DNA of 8,547 nt from DALYDK01 sp964415715. GTDB taxonomy: Bacteria; Patescibacteriota; Saccharimonadia; Saccharimonadales; CAIOMD01. Positions 1 to 6,124 of the stretch are shown here, in pieces (position 1 is the stretch's first letter; each line of letters opens with the position of its first letter). Below the pieces are notes generated by a model. It ran no database searches and was not told where the DNA came from. It saw only the letters and a program-made list of their open reading frames with translations. The translations under genes and the position numbers were made by a program. The stretch lies in NCBI GenBank assembly GCA_964415715.1, contig CAYQBK010000021.1:1-8547 (forward strand), read 5' to 3'.

Positions 1-388
1 GATCGTAGTCTATATATAGTTCACTGAGTGGTACTGGTATGTATTGCTCTGCCTCTAACCTAACAGCTTCAGCTAGTTCTTTCTTTGATAGTTTCGGAAG
101 TGTGAGTATTCGACTATAGGTTCTAGTAGACGGTACTGACAAAGCAACTCTATTAGTGTTAATGTGGCCAATAATATCATGTTCAAACAGGCTTTTTATT
201 GATTTTGCAATTGATTCGACATCTGTAATGATACCGTTTTCTATAGCTTTTGAGTCAAATTCACAAGCACCATAACCAATAATCTGTTGTTTGCCTTTTT
301 GTTTTTCAATTTGCATAACCTTAATAGAACTAGTACCGATATCTAGCCCGAACAATGGCTTGTCTTTGTATATGTTGCTAATATTCAT
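1..388 (-). CDS. pilM: PilM, actin-like ATPase of the type IV pilus alignment complex (5' part only)
   Basis: The first 129 residues are present; the gene runs off the left edge. PilM is a cytoplasmic FtsA-like actin-fold protein that binds the N-terminal tail of PilN and links the PilN/PilO inner-membrane complex to the assembly machinery. Residues 13-24 (FGLDIGTSSIKV) are the phosphate-1 loop typical of the family, residues 83-86 (LSVP) follow the expected fold, and residues 112-123 (EAEQYIPVPLSE) match the conserved PilM segment after the first subdomain. The ATG at 388 is the only start that keeps a short leader before the phosphate loop; no Shine-Dalgarno sequence is visible in front of it. 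It lies 65 bases after the stop of the preceding minor-pilin gene on the same strand, so it is probably in the same transcription unit, with pilN and pilO expected further left. Identification is firm; completeness cannot be judged. Confidence 0.93.
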   Translation of the reverse strand, partial: MNISNIYKDKPLFGLDIGTSSIKVMQIEKQKGKQQIIGYGACEFDSKAIENGIITDVESIAKSIKSLFEHDIIGHINTNRVALSVPSTRTYSRILTLPKLSKKELAEAVRLEAEQYIPVPLSELYIDYD

Positions 389-428
389 ATCAGTTTTTGG
401 TCTTATTGCTAATGCTTTCTATGTAGAT

Positions 429-437
429 AATATACCA
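429..437 (-). promoter_or_regulatory. possible extended -10 promoter for pilM
   Basis: On the minus strand the sequence TGG-TATATT fits an extended -10 element (TGn plus five of six bases of TATAAT). No convincing -35 hexamer stands 16-18 bases upstream. Initiation would give a leader of roughly 33 bases before the pilM ATG. Similar extended -10 elements precede recA and the 526-residue pilin gene, which gives slight support. It is AT-rich sequence and could be chance. Confidence 0.3.
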
Positions 438-453
438 TATTTCATTGAAAAAT

Positions 454-1998
454 TTAAGGAGTCACCAATATTTCTCTCCAGTTTAAAATATCATAGGTGC
501 TTGTGATGGGGAAAGCTGGTGGCGGTGCATACAGTAGATTGTAGTCATAGCTTGTAGTATTGTATTTAAAGCCGACGCCGTTAGTATAACTCCATGTCCA
601 GGTACCGCTTTTCATCGCTATTGAGCCATAAAATTCCATATTTTTGGTGCTTGTTGTATAGCTATCAGTTGAACAGCCATCATAAGACGAAGGTACATAA
701 ACCGAGCTATCCGCAATAATAGCAGCATGAATTTTAAACGGCCAGCCGGTGTTAGATGTCGCTGCAGGAGCTGCAAAATCTGGCACAATGAATGAATCTT
801 CAGATATTAGACCAAGTGAATCTTGGCCATTTTTTGTAGAATACTCGATATTACCTGCCGCTACAATATTTGCCTTGTTACTGTCATTGGCATCCTGCCT
901 AGCGGCCACTATTGTTACTCGTCCATGAAAAACACTATTTGATCTTATCCAGACATTGTCTTCAACAAATATTATCCCCGATGGAGGTATAGCGATATTG
1001 GCTTTAACATAAGTCGTACTTAATGTTAATGCACTTGTGTATGGTCTATTACAGGCATTTTGGTTATCAACTTTTCGGACATTGTAGGTGTTGTTATTGT
1101 TGAGCTCTATTAGGTAACCTTTTTCACTTGAGAAACTACCGGTTGAACTATAGCGTGGTATATAGGCATCGGTTGTAATATCTGGTGTGTTATTGCATGG
1201 GTTTGTGCCATTGGCATAGTTTGTGGTTGCAGCAAAATCCTTAAAAGCGGTCAGTTTTAGGGTACATCTATCGGCGGTGACTTTAGCAAAATCAATGGTA
1301 GGCACTGGGTATCTCCAGGTGCCATTGTTATTGGTTGTAGTTCGAGCAGAGCAATTTGTGCCAGCATTACACCATACAGCATTTCTTGATGTTGTCCCGT
1401 TGCCACCATATGTAGCGCTGGGGATATAGCTACCATTTGCGCTAGTTACATCCGAGTTATTTAGTCCGTCCATATGGACACCGACATTACTATGTACGGG
1501 GCCATCAGCGGTTTCGGTACTACCAAACCATATTTCAGAACCTGTTGACAAGCCATAGCTTGCAAAGGATGGAGCCCCAAGCTCGGACTGACTGCTTCGG
1601 ACCGATCGACCATCAGCGGTTTTGCCAATAGATTTAACAATAGCTACGGTCGACCCGATACTTTTTTGTTTTATATATAGTGTATATGACCCGACAATAT
1701 TACTATTATCATCACGATATGTATGGACAAATGGTCCATAGTATCCAGCATACTGTCCACTAGTTATTTGGCTAGCTGAAGTGTTGCCATCCTTAAAATC
1801 ACCAGTATAGTGACTGAGGTGCCAAAGATAATAGTTGACACCCGCTTCTGATATATTAAGTGCAAGCTGGCTACTGTTATTACGAACTGCATTGCCAAGA
1901 TTTAAGTATATGACGCTCATAGCGGCTGAGACCATAAATCCAACCAACAGCATAATACTGATAACCCAAGGCAGGATAAAACCATTGCTGTTTTTCAT
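454..1998 (-). CDS. large PilX/GspK/ComZ-like pilus-tip protein without Glu at +5
   Basis: A 514-residue protein with a pilin-like N-terminus: short polar leader, G6-F7 as a candidate prepilin-peptidase site, then a hydrophobic helix (about 7-31). The usual Glu at +5 is replaced by Trp11, as in GspK-type pseudopilins and PilX-like proteins that lack Glu5 and cap the tip. The exterior is large and rich in Asn, Thr and Ser, with six cysteines (C210, C216, C245, C268, C316, C442) that could form disulfides. Residues 165-170 (DGPVHS) and the closing NWRE (506-509) resemble PilX-like/DUF4900 proteins of Deinococcus-Thermus; Thermus ComZ, a DNA-binding tip pilin with a large beta insert, also follows a set of smaller pilins. 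The region about 340-430 looks beta-rich. Its ATG overlaps the preceding gene's TGA (ATGA), so translation is probably coupled. The pilin-like nature is solid; DUF4900/ComZ affinity is judged by eye, and the function as tip adhesin or DNA receptor is inference. Confidence 0.75.
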   Translation of the reverse strand: MKNSNGFILPWVISIMLLVGFMVSAAMSVIYLNLGNAVRNNSSQLALNISEAGVNYYLWHLSHYTGDFKDGNTSASQITSGQYAGYYGPFVHTYRDDNSNIVGSYTLYIKQKSIGSTVAIVKSIGKTADGRSVRSSQSELGAPSFASYGLSTGSEIWFGSTETADGPVHSNVGVHMDGLNNSDVTSANGSYIPSATYGGNGTTSRNAVWCNAGTNCSARTTTNNNGTWRYPVPTIDFAKVTADRCTLKLTAFKDFAATTNYANGTNPCNNTPDITTDAYIPRYSSTGSFSSEKGYLIELNNNNTYNVRKVDNQNACNRPYTSALTLSTTYVKANIAIPPSGIIFVEDNVWIRSNSVFHGRVTIVAARQDANDSNKANIVAAGNIEYSTKNGQDSLGLISEDSFIVPDFAAPAATSNTGWPFKIHAAIIADSSVYVPSSYDGCSTDSYTTSTKNMEFYGSIAMKSGTWTWSYTNGVGFKYNTTSYDYNLLYAPPPAFPITSTYDILNWREILVTP

Positions 1999-2600
1999 AG
2001 ATTAGTCTTTCTGTTTCTAAGTGAAACTGTCAGTTGGGTGCTGGTTACATTGTTTGAAGCGCTTTGATATGGTTTAACGGCTAGGTTTATTATTACATTT
2101 TTGATGCTATTTAGGTTTGATACTGGAGTGGTTAAATCATTGCCAGCAGAATCTTTGTAGCTAAATAATGTTTTCCCGGGTTGCTGATAGTAATTGTCAA
2201 TAATAACAATACCGCTTCGTTTTTGGCCAGTTATCAATGTTCCGATGGGATAATCTGCAGTCATTGGTGTTACATCAGCCAATAATTGTTTTCCATTGCT
2301 ACTGATATAATATTTTATTTGTGAAGTGTAGGTTTCTTGGGGTGCAAAGTATGTGTACGCAGTGATAGTGTTGGCATCAGCTACATCAAATGATTTTATA
2401 CCCCTTAACACCCGAGCTATTCTTTGGGAGTTGGCTGTTATCTCACTATAGGCAAGCCCGTCTGCCTGGAGTTTAAAATACTGGTTAATATTGCCATTGA
2501 AAAAGCCAACAATAGCAGATATAAGCAATCCAGATATAACAATAACAATCAATAGTTCGGTAATGGTAAATCCAGATTGATGATTTCTATTGTGTGACAT
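1995..2600 (-). CDS. PilW/GspJ-like minor pilin
   Basis: A 201-residue prepilin. After a nine-residue basic leader comes G10 | F11-T-I-T-E15-LLIVIVISGLL, a textbook prepilin-peptidase site with Glu at +5, followed by a single transmembrane/alpha-1 helix (about 11-35). The mature part has the general size of PilW/GspJ minor pilins and no cysteine, unlike both neighbours. I chose ATG at 2600 rather than the in-frame GTG at 2606, because a run of six G sits five bases before the ATG while nothing suitable precedes the GTG; the GTG would add only two residues. The gene overlaps the end of the 526-residue pilin gene by 14 bases and ends in a TGA that overlaps the next start by four. Its position between a PilV-like and a PilX-like protein suggests a priming complex that starts pilus assembly. 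The PilW versus GspJ assignment rests on order and size only. Confidence 0.82.
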   Translation of the reverse strand: MSHNRNHQSGFTITELLIVIVISGLLISAIVGFFNGNINQYFKLQADGLAYSEITANSQRIARVLRGIKSFDVADANTITAYTYFAPQETYTSQIKYYISSNGKQLLADVTPMTADYPIGTLITGQKRSGIVIIDNYYQQPGKTLFSYKDSAGNDLTTPVSNLNSIKNVIINLAVKPYQSASNNVTSTQLTVSLRNRKTNL

Positions 2601-4167
2601 GCACACCCCCCAACAGTCCCAAGCCAGCAGGAATATTTAAAGTTCTTCCGTTATTTTGAACACGTAGATTATATATTGATGCGGTTGCCGAACTTAGGTC
2701 TACCATGCAATCCATATGGGTACCTACTGAGCCAGTGTCATCTGTACAAGTGGCGGTGAAATCTTGGTTTCCATTTGAGACATTGACTTGAGTTGGGCAA
2801 CCATTACCTGTTGTGTAGCAGGTAAGATTTTTACCATCAAGTGCAAAACCAAATGTGCCCAGCGAGCTCACACTGGTACTACTAGGGGTCATACTATTTA
2901 CACTAGGCATACTAGAATCAGTGGTTAGAATGAGGCGTATTTTTTGGATATAATTGTTGCCACCATAAGGAAATGTTGGCAAATTGGAGTTGTAGTTTGG
3001 TATAGACATTGGATCGAACGAATGATCACCACTATAAGCTATAGCAGTCGCTAGAGTGTAGTTAGTAGCATTTTTTGTGCAACCCGTTTGTTTGTTGTCG
3101 CCACAAAATATATAGTTACCAGGAACAAGGTCATCAATAGCTAATATTCCATCGTTACCTGATGTTTTTTGGGCTGAGCTAGCAGCGCTGTTGTCGTAGT
3201 AATATTCCGTATTGCCAGTTGCTGGTGCGGGTGCGTCGAGGTATCTTTTGTAGCCACCTTTTATCGCCACTGACACACCGCTAATAGAGTTACCATTTGT
3301 GTCAACAGTTTCTACTAGTAGGCTTTTATTTGTCATAGGGTTTATCACCAGTGTTACAGGTGAAGACAGCTGCTGAAATATATTTTGGCTAAGAAAGTTG
3401 GGTGTCAATGAGCCGGTAGGTTTTATGGTAAAAACACTACTATATCCTGTTTTCGAGGCAGTTATTGTGTAATCATTGCCAGTGTCTGGCGGAAGTCCAT
3501 AAAACACTGAGTTGCCATTGTTGTCTGTACTATCCACTGAGTTTATGGCAGGCGATACTGAGTTGTTTACCACAGTTACTGTAGCGCCACTAATAGGATT
3601 GCCAGAACTATCGATAACTTTAGCTATGAGAGCGCCTGTAGTACTGTCTGTTTCGGCAACCCGAGCAGCTATTTGGGTATCTAGTTCGGCAAATTTTTGA
3701 TTAGATCTGCCATAAACTTTTACATTAGCTATCTTGTAGTCGGCCGGGTTTAGATCAACTGCTGGGGCACCTGATGGTGAAGGGTAGTTGCGACACAATT
3801 GTTCTTTTAGTTGTTGAGTTGTATAGTTTGCGCAACCGTCAAATGCATCATCGATATAGTTGATGCTAAGCTTTATGGTGTACGGATAGCCGTCTATTGT
3901 TGTTGTTTCAGTGTTTGGTAGTGGGGTAGTGGTTTGGATCGCGCCACCAGCTACTGCAAGCTTGTCATAAGGGAGTGACTTTAGATATTCGATCTTGTTA
4001 GTAGCCATTTCAGTGGCTATCGATTTGTGGCGGGCTAGAATAGCTGAAGATTGGAGTGATGTATATGTATCAGCAGCGGTAATAATGAGTATGGCAATAA
4101 TAATCATACCTATTAGGAGTTCAACTATTGTAAAGCCTTTTTGATTTTTCCCACATCTCTGGTTCAT
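2587..4167 (-). CDS. modular PilV-like minor pilin with Ig-like (carboxypeptidase-regulatory-like) repeats
   Basis: A 526-residue prepilin, three to four times the usual pilin length. Leader residues 1-11 end in G11 | F12-T-I-V-E16-LLIG, with Glu at +5; the hydrophobic helix runs to about 31. The following pilin part (about 32-170) has C112 and C125 and a PilV-like alpha-1 with Ala/Glu-rich heptads. Two related modules follow: 179-200 (ALIAKVIDSSGNPISGATVT) and 282-303 (SLLVETVDTNGNSISGVSVA) share the D-x-x-G-N-x-I-S-G core of carboxypeptidase-regulatory-like/Cna-B-type beta sandwiches. A C-terminal region (about 420-526) with C450, C457, C474 and C487 looks IPT/TIG-like (weak). C355 and C363 lie between. 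The start is fixed: an in-frame TAA lies five codons upstream and no later Met precedes the cleavage site. No Shine-Dalgarno is present. It lies just after the terminator-like inverted repeat and overlaps the next gene by 14 bases. Probable low-copy tip or adhesin subunit; ligand unknown. Confidence 0.83.
   Translation of the reverse strand: MNQRCGKNQKGFTIVELLIGMIIIAILIITAADTYTSLQSSAILARHKSIATEMATNKIEYLKSLPYDKLAVAGGAIQTTTPLPNTETTTIDGYPYTIKLSINYIDDAFDGCANYTTQQLKEQLCRNYPSPSGAPAVDLNPADYKIANVKVYGRSNQKFAELDTQIAARVAETDSTTGALIAKVIDSSGNPISGATVTVVNNSVSPAINSVDSTDNNGNSVFYGLPPDTGNDYTITASKTGYSSVFTIKPTGSLTPNFLSQNIFQQLSSPVTLVINPMTNKSLLVETVDTNGNSISGVSVAIKGGYKRYLDAPAPATGNTEYYYDNSAASSAQKTSGNDGILAIDDLVPGNYIFCGDNKQTGCTKNATNYTLATAIAYSGDHSFDPMSIPNYNSNLPTFPYGGNNYIQKIRLILTTDSSMPSVNSMTPSSTSVSSLGTFGFALDGKNLTCYTTGNGCPTQVNVSNGNQDFTATCTDDTGSVGTHMDCMVDLSSATASIYNLRVQNNGRTLNIPAGLGLLGGVHVTQ
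2606..2611 (-). promoter_or_regulatory. G6 ribosome binding site that decides the ATG start at 2600
   Basis: Six consecutive G on the minus strand, five bases before ATG 2600, form the only Shine-Dalgarno-like element near this start. The run also encodes Gly-Gly near the end of the 526-residue pilin (codons GGG GGT). It therefore serves as ribosome binding site inside the upstream coding sequence and favours ATG 2600 over GTG 2606. Confidence 0.5.
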
Positions 4168-4181
4168 AATTTTATACTGTT

Positions 4182-4190
4182 ATTATATCA
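4182..4190 (-). promoter_or_regulatory. extended -10 promoter for the minor-pilin cassette
   Basis: The minus strand reads TGA-TATAAT, a perfect extended -10 element. It sits at the distal edge of the 27-bp inverted repeat, and its TATAAT ends 14 bases before the ATG at 4167. There is no recognisable -35. Initiation about seven bases downstream would leave a leader of only about seven bases, which fits the missing Shine-Dalgarno and points to a near-leaderless transcript. It would let the tip genes be transcribed separately after termination of the pilin message. Confidence 0.45.
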
Positions 4191-4243
4191 TAAGCACTTA
4201 AAAAATCTCCTTTGACGGAGATTTTTTAAGTGCTTATGATATA
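4184..4243. terminator. 27-bp perfect inverted repeat, bidirectional terminator-like hairpin
   Basis: Arms 4184-4210 and 4217-4243 are exact reverse complements, separated by a six-base loop (TTTGAC on plus). The inner part is A6-TCTCC / GGAGA-T6, so a short GC-containing stem is flanked by an A tract and a T tract on both strands, the form of a bidirectional intrinsic terminator. The outer arms extend the duplex further (TAAGCACTT / AAGTGCTTA). It stands 17 bases past the pilin stop and 16 bases before the next start, where it would reduce read-through from the strong pilin promoter into the minor-pilin genes and could protect the 3' end of pilin mRNA. Confidence 0.85.
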
Positions 4244-4260
4244 GTCAATTTAATAAATTA

Positions 4261-4710
4261 TTACCATTTTTCCGTAGAGTTGTATGTTTGTATACCGTTC
4301 TTTGCTTCACTCCAATATTGAATGTTAAACTTTGGAGTTCCAGATGCGCTACTACTAGGCGTGACTGTGTATTGATAGACATCACTTGTTGCACTTGGCG
4401 CAGTAGTTGCACAGTTTGAACCCGTAGCACCCTTTGGTGCATGCAATGTGTCTGCTGTAATGCCATTTAGTCCAGCTATGACTGTACAGTCAGCTGGATA
4501 GCTTCCTGCATTTGTTGCGTCAGAAGCATAATACTCTTCAGCCTTAGCGGCGATAGCCTTGACATCTGAAGCACGCTCTGTGTCACGAGCTTTTTTAGTT
4601 GCATTGCTATAGCTGACAAAACCAATAGCAGCTAGTATACCGATAATAACGATAACTATTAGAAGTTCTACTATAGTAAAACCTGCTTGTTTAATTTTTT
4701 GTGAGGTCAT
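4261..4710 (-). CDS. pilA: type IV pilin, probable major subunit
   Basis: A 149-residue prepilin with a ten-residue basic leader ending in Gly10, then F11-T-I-V-E15-LLIVIVIIGILAA: a canonical prepilin-peptidase site with Glu at +5 and a hydrophobic alpha-1 helix (about 11-33). Processing would give a mature subunit of 139 residues. The motif ARDTERASDVKAI (41-53) and a Gly-Ser-Tyr-Pro segment (69-72) are typical of small pilins of the Saccharibacteria/Gram-positive type. C75 and C100 are the only cysteines and probably form a loop disulfide. Own consensus promoter, G-rich ribosome binding site and a terminator directly downstream all point to high expression from a short message, as expected of the main fibre subunit. 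The start is the only Met that leaves a normal leader. The name pilA is given by role; no homology search was possible. Confidence 0.9.
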   Translation of the reverse strand: MTSQKIKQAGFTIVELLIVIVIIGILAAIGFVSYSNATKKARDTERASDVKAIAAKAEEYYASDATNAGSYPADCTVIAGLNGITADTLHAPKGATGSNCATTAPSATSDVYQYTVTPSSSASGTPKFNIQYWSEAKNGIQTYNSTEKW

Positions 4711-4722
4711 AATTTATGCCCA

Positions 4723-4728
4723 CCCTCC
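4723..4728 (-). promoter_or_regulatory. ribosome binding site of the pilin gene
   Basis: GGAGGG lies 12 bases before the pilin ATG; the run continues as GGAGGGTGGG, so a second G-rich pairing at closer spacing (about nine bases) is possible. It is the strongest Shine-Dalgarno in the window, where several other pilus genes have none. Confidence 0.65.
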
Positions 4729-4788
4729 GTTTAAGTTAGTTCTTATTTTCAGATAGTAGTCTATTATATTAACTACATCTTGCTTATG

Positions 4789-4816
4789 ATTATATATGGC
4801 AAAATATCAATGTCAA
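4789..4816 (-). promoter_or_regulatory. consensus sigma-70-type promoter of the pilin gene
   Basis: On the minus strand TTGACA (4816-4811) and TATAAT (4794-4789) are both exact consensus hexamers, separated by 16 bases. Transcription would begin near 4782 and give a leader of about 70 bases before the pilin ATG. The promoter starts only 20 bases after the pilC stop. A second TATAAT at 4768-4763 lacks a -35 partner and is considered less likely. Confidence 0.8.
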
Positions 4817-4836
4817 TATTTTTGGGTATAAGTTGA

Positions 4837-6060
4837 CTATGAATCAGCACTAATATTATTGCCAACAGAGGCGAGGGGCCCCATCACACTGGCAGCCAAT
4901 AGGCCGACCATTGCACCAAGCGAAACTATCATGACAGGCTCGATAATCGAGCTAAGGTTATCAATAACTGTATCAACCTCTTCTTCGTAAAAATCAGCCA
5001 CTTTGACAAGAATAGTATCTATTTGTCCAGTTTCTTCGCCAATAGCCAGCATTTGGCTAACAATTTTTGGGAAATATACACTATGGCTGAGCGGTTCAGA
5101 TAATTGGTGGCCTGCTTGAACCTCCTTAGACGCTTCCATTAGTTCTTTTTCTATCACCTTATTGCCAATAGCTCCACTAGTTACTTTTATTGATTCCAAT
5201 ACACCGACACCAGATGATAGTAGACTTGAAAATGTTCTGGCAAACCGAGCTACAGCTACCTTGGTAATAATTTGTTTAAGAACCGGAATTTTTAATAATA
5301 ATGCGTGGAATTGATATTTGCCTTTTGGGGTTTTGATATATCGACGGATTAGCACTATGACAACAGCAGAAACAATAACTATCGGTATGGCGTTGTGTTG
5401 CATAAAATCACTCAGACCTAGCATAAATCTAGTCAATGGTGGTAGCTTGGCATTTGGTCCACCCAAGTCTTTTAAAACTCCTCCAATTTTTGGCAAAATA
5501 AACATTGTTATTGCAAAAAATGCACCGACAGCTATAAATACAATAACGGTAGGGTAGGTCATGGCGGATTTGATTTTCTTTTTCATTGATTCGTTCTTTT
5601 CGGCCTGGTAGGCGAGTCTTTTTAGAATATCGTCTAATATACCCCCAGTCTCACCAGCTTTGACCATATTGATATATACATCACCAAAAACATTTGGATA
5701 TTTAGCCATTGAATCACCAATTGTTTGGCCACCTTCGACCTGTTTGGCGATATCGTTTATAACAGATTTAAAGTATTTGCTTTCAGTTTGCTCTTCAAGT
5801 GTTGCCATAGCTTTGGTAATAGGCACACCGGCTGATATCATGGTCGATAGTTGTCTGGTAAAAATAACAACATATTTGGTTTTAACTTTTTTCGAGTTTA
5901 AAAACTTTATTTCGCCTTTTGTTTTTGTTTCAGATATTAGCAAGGGCATTAAGCCTTGTTTTTTGAGTGTGTCTAAGGCTGCTTTTTTTGAGGATGCCTC
6001 AATATTGCCGTTGATATTATGGCCGTCTTTTGTTGATGCTTTGTATTTATATTTGCCCAT
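4837..6060 (-). CDS. pilC: PilC, inner-membrane platform protein of the type IV pilus
   Basis: A 407-residue protein of standard PilC/GspF length. PilC is the integral membrane core on which the PilB motor acts to insert pilins into the growing fibre. The N-terminus (YKYKASTKDGHNINGNIEA, 4-22) is the usual lead-in, followed by two GspF cytoplasmic domains (about 65-165 and 268-370), each with the characteristic FxR-x-L-S-x-x-x-x-x-G-V signature: 67-79 (FTRQLSTMISAGV) and 273-285 (FARTFSSLLSSGV), and the GETGG / GEETGQ loops (136-140, 341-346). Membrane segments lie at about 169-190, 224-240 and 372-393. An in-frame TAA two codons before the ATG fixes the start; no Shine-Dalgarno is visible. 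It follows pilB after 59 bases and is most likely co-transcribed with it. All key features are intact. Confidence 0.96.
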   Translation of the reverse strand: MGKYKYKASTKDGHNINGNIEASSKKAALDTLKKQGLMPLLISETKTKGEIKFLNSKKVKTKYVVIFTRQLSTMISAGVPITKAMATLEEQTESKYFKSVINDIAKQVEGGQTIGDSMAKYPNVFGDVYINMVKAGETGGILDDILKRLAYQAEKNESMKKKIKSAMTYPTVIVFIAVGAFFAITMFILPKIGGVLKDLGGPNAKLPPLTRFMLGLSDFMQHNAIPIVIVSAVVIVLIRRYIKTPKGKYQFHALLLKIPVLKQIITKVAVARFARTFSSLLSSGVGVLESIKVTSGAIGNKVIEKELMEASKEVQAGHQLSEPLSHSVYFPKIVSQMLAIGEETGQIDTILVKVADFYEEEVDTVIDNLSSIIEPVMIVSLGAMVGLLAASVMGPLASVGNNISADS

Positions 6061-6106
6061 CGCTTATGCTTACTGGTATATCTTATATCCTAAACGTTAA
6101 TTAGTA

Positions 6107-6124
6107 AATAGTGTCAACACTATT
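6107..6124. repeat. 18-bp palindrome over the pilB stop codon
   Basis: AATAGTGT and ACACTATT are exact 8-base inverted arms around a two-base centre, covering the TAG stop of pilB and the start of the pilB-pilC gap. The two-base loop is too small for a good RNA hairpin and no U tract follows, so a protein-binding dyad is more likely than a terminator. It could also be chance. Confidence 0.3.

Noticed and set aside
2604..2606. GTG start for the 201-residue minor pilin
   Set aside because: The G6 element lies directly on it, leaving no room for a ribosome binding site; ATG 2600 is properly spaced.
4237..4245. Plus-strand TGATATAGT at the right edge of the inverted repeat, a possible antisense promoter into the pilin gene
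   Set aside because: It is a by-product of the repeat symmetry: the arm mirrors the minus-strand extended -10, the hexamer is imperfect and there is no -35.
4245..4466. 73-residue minus-strand frame within the pilin gene
   Set aside because: Different frame of the pilin coding region; no start signal and no recognisable content.
5660..6100. 146-residue open frame on the plus strand
   Set aside because: It lies wholly opposite pilC, which has clear family motifs, has no ribosome binding site and shows no domain-like sequence; it is a shadow of pilC.
6082..6117. Promoter for pilC from TTGACA at 6117-6112
   Set aside because: The nearest -10-like sequence (TATAAG at 6087-6082) is 24 bases away, too far for a functional pair; the hexamer is part of the palindrome.
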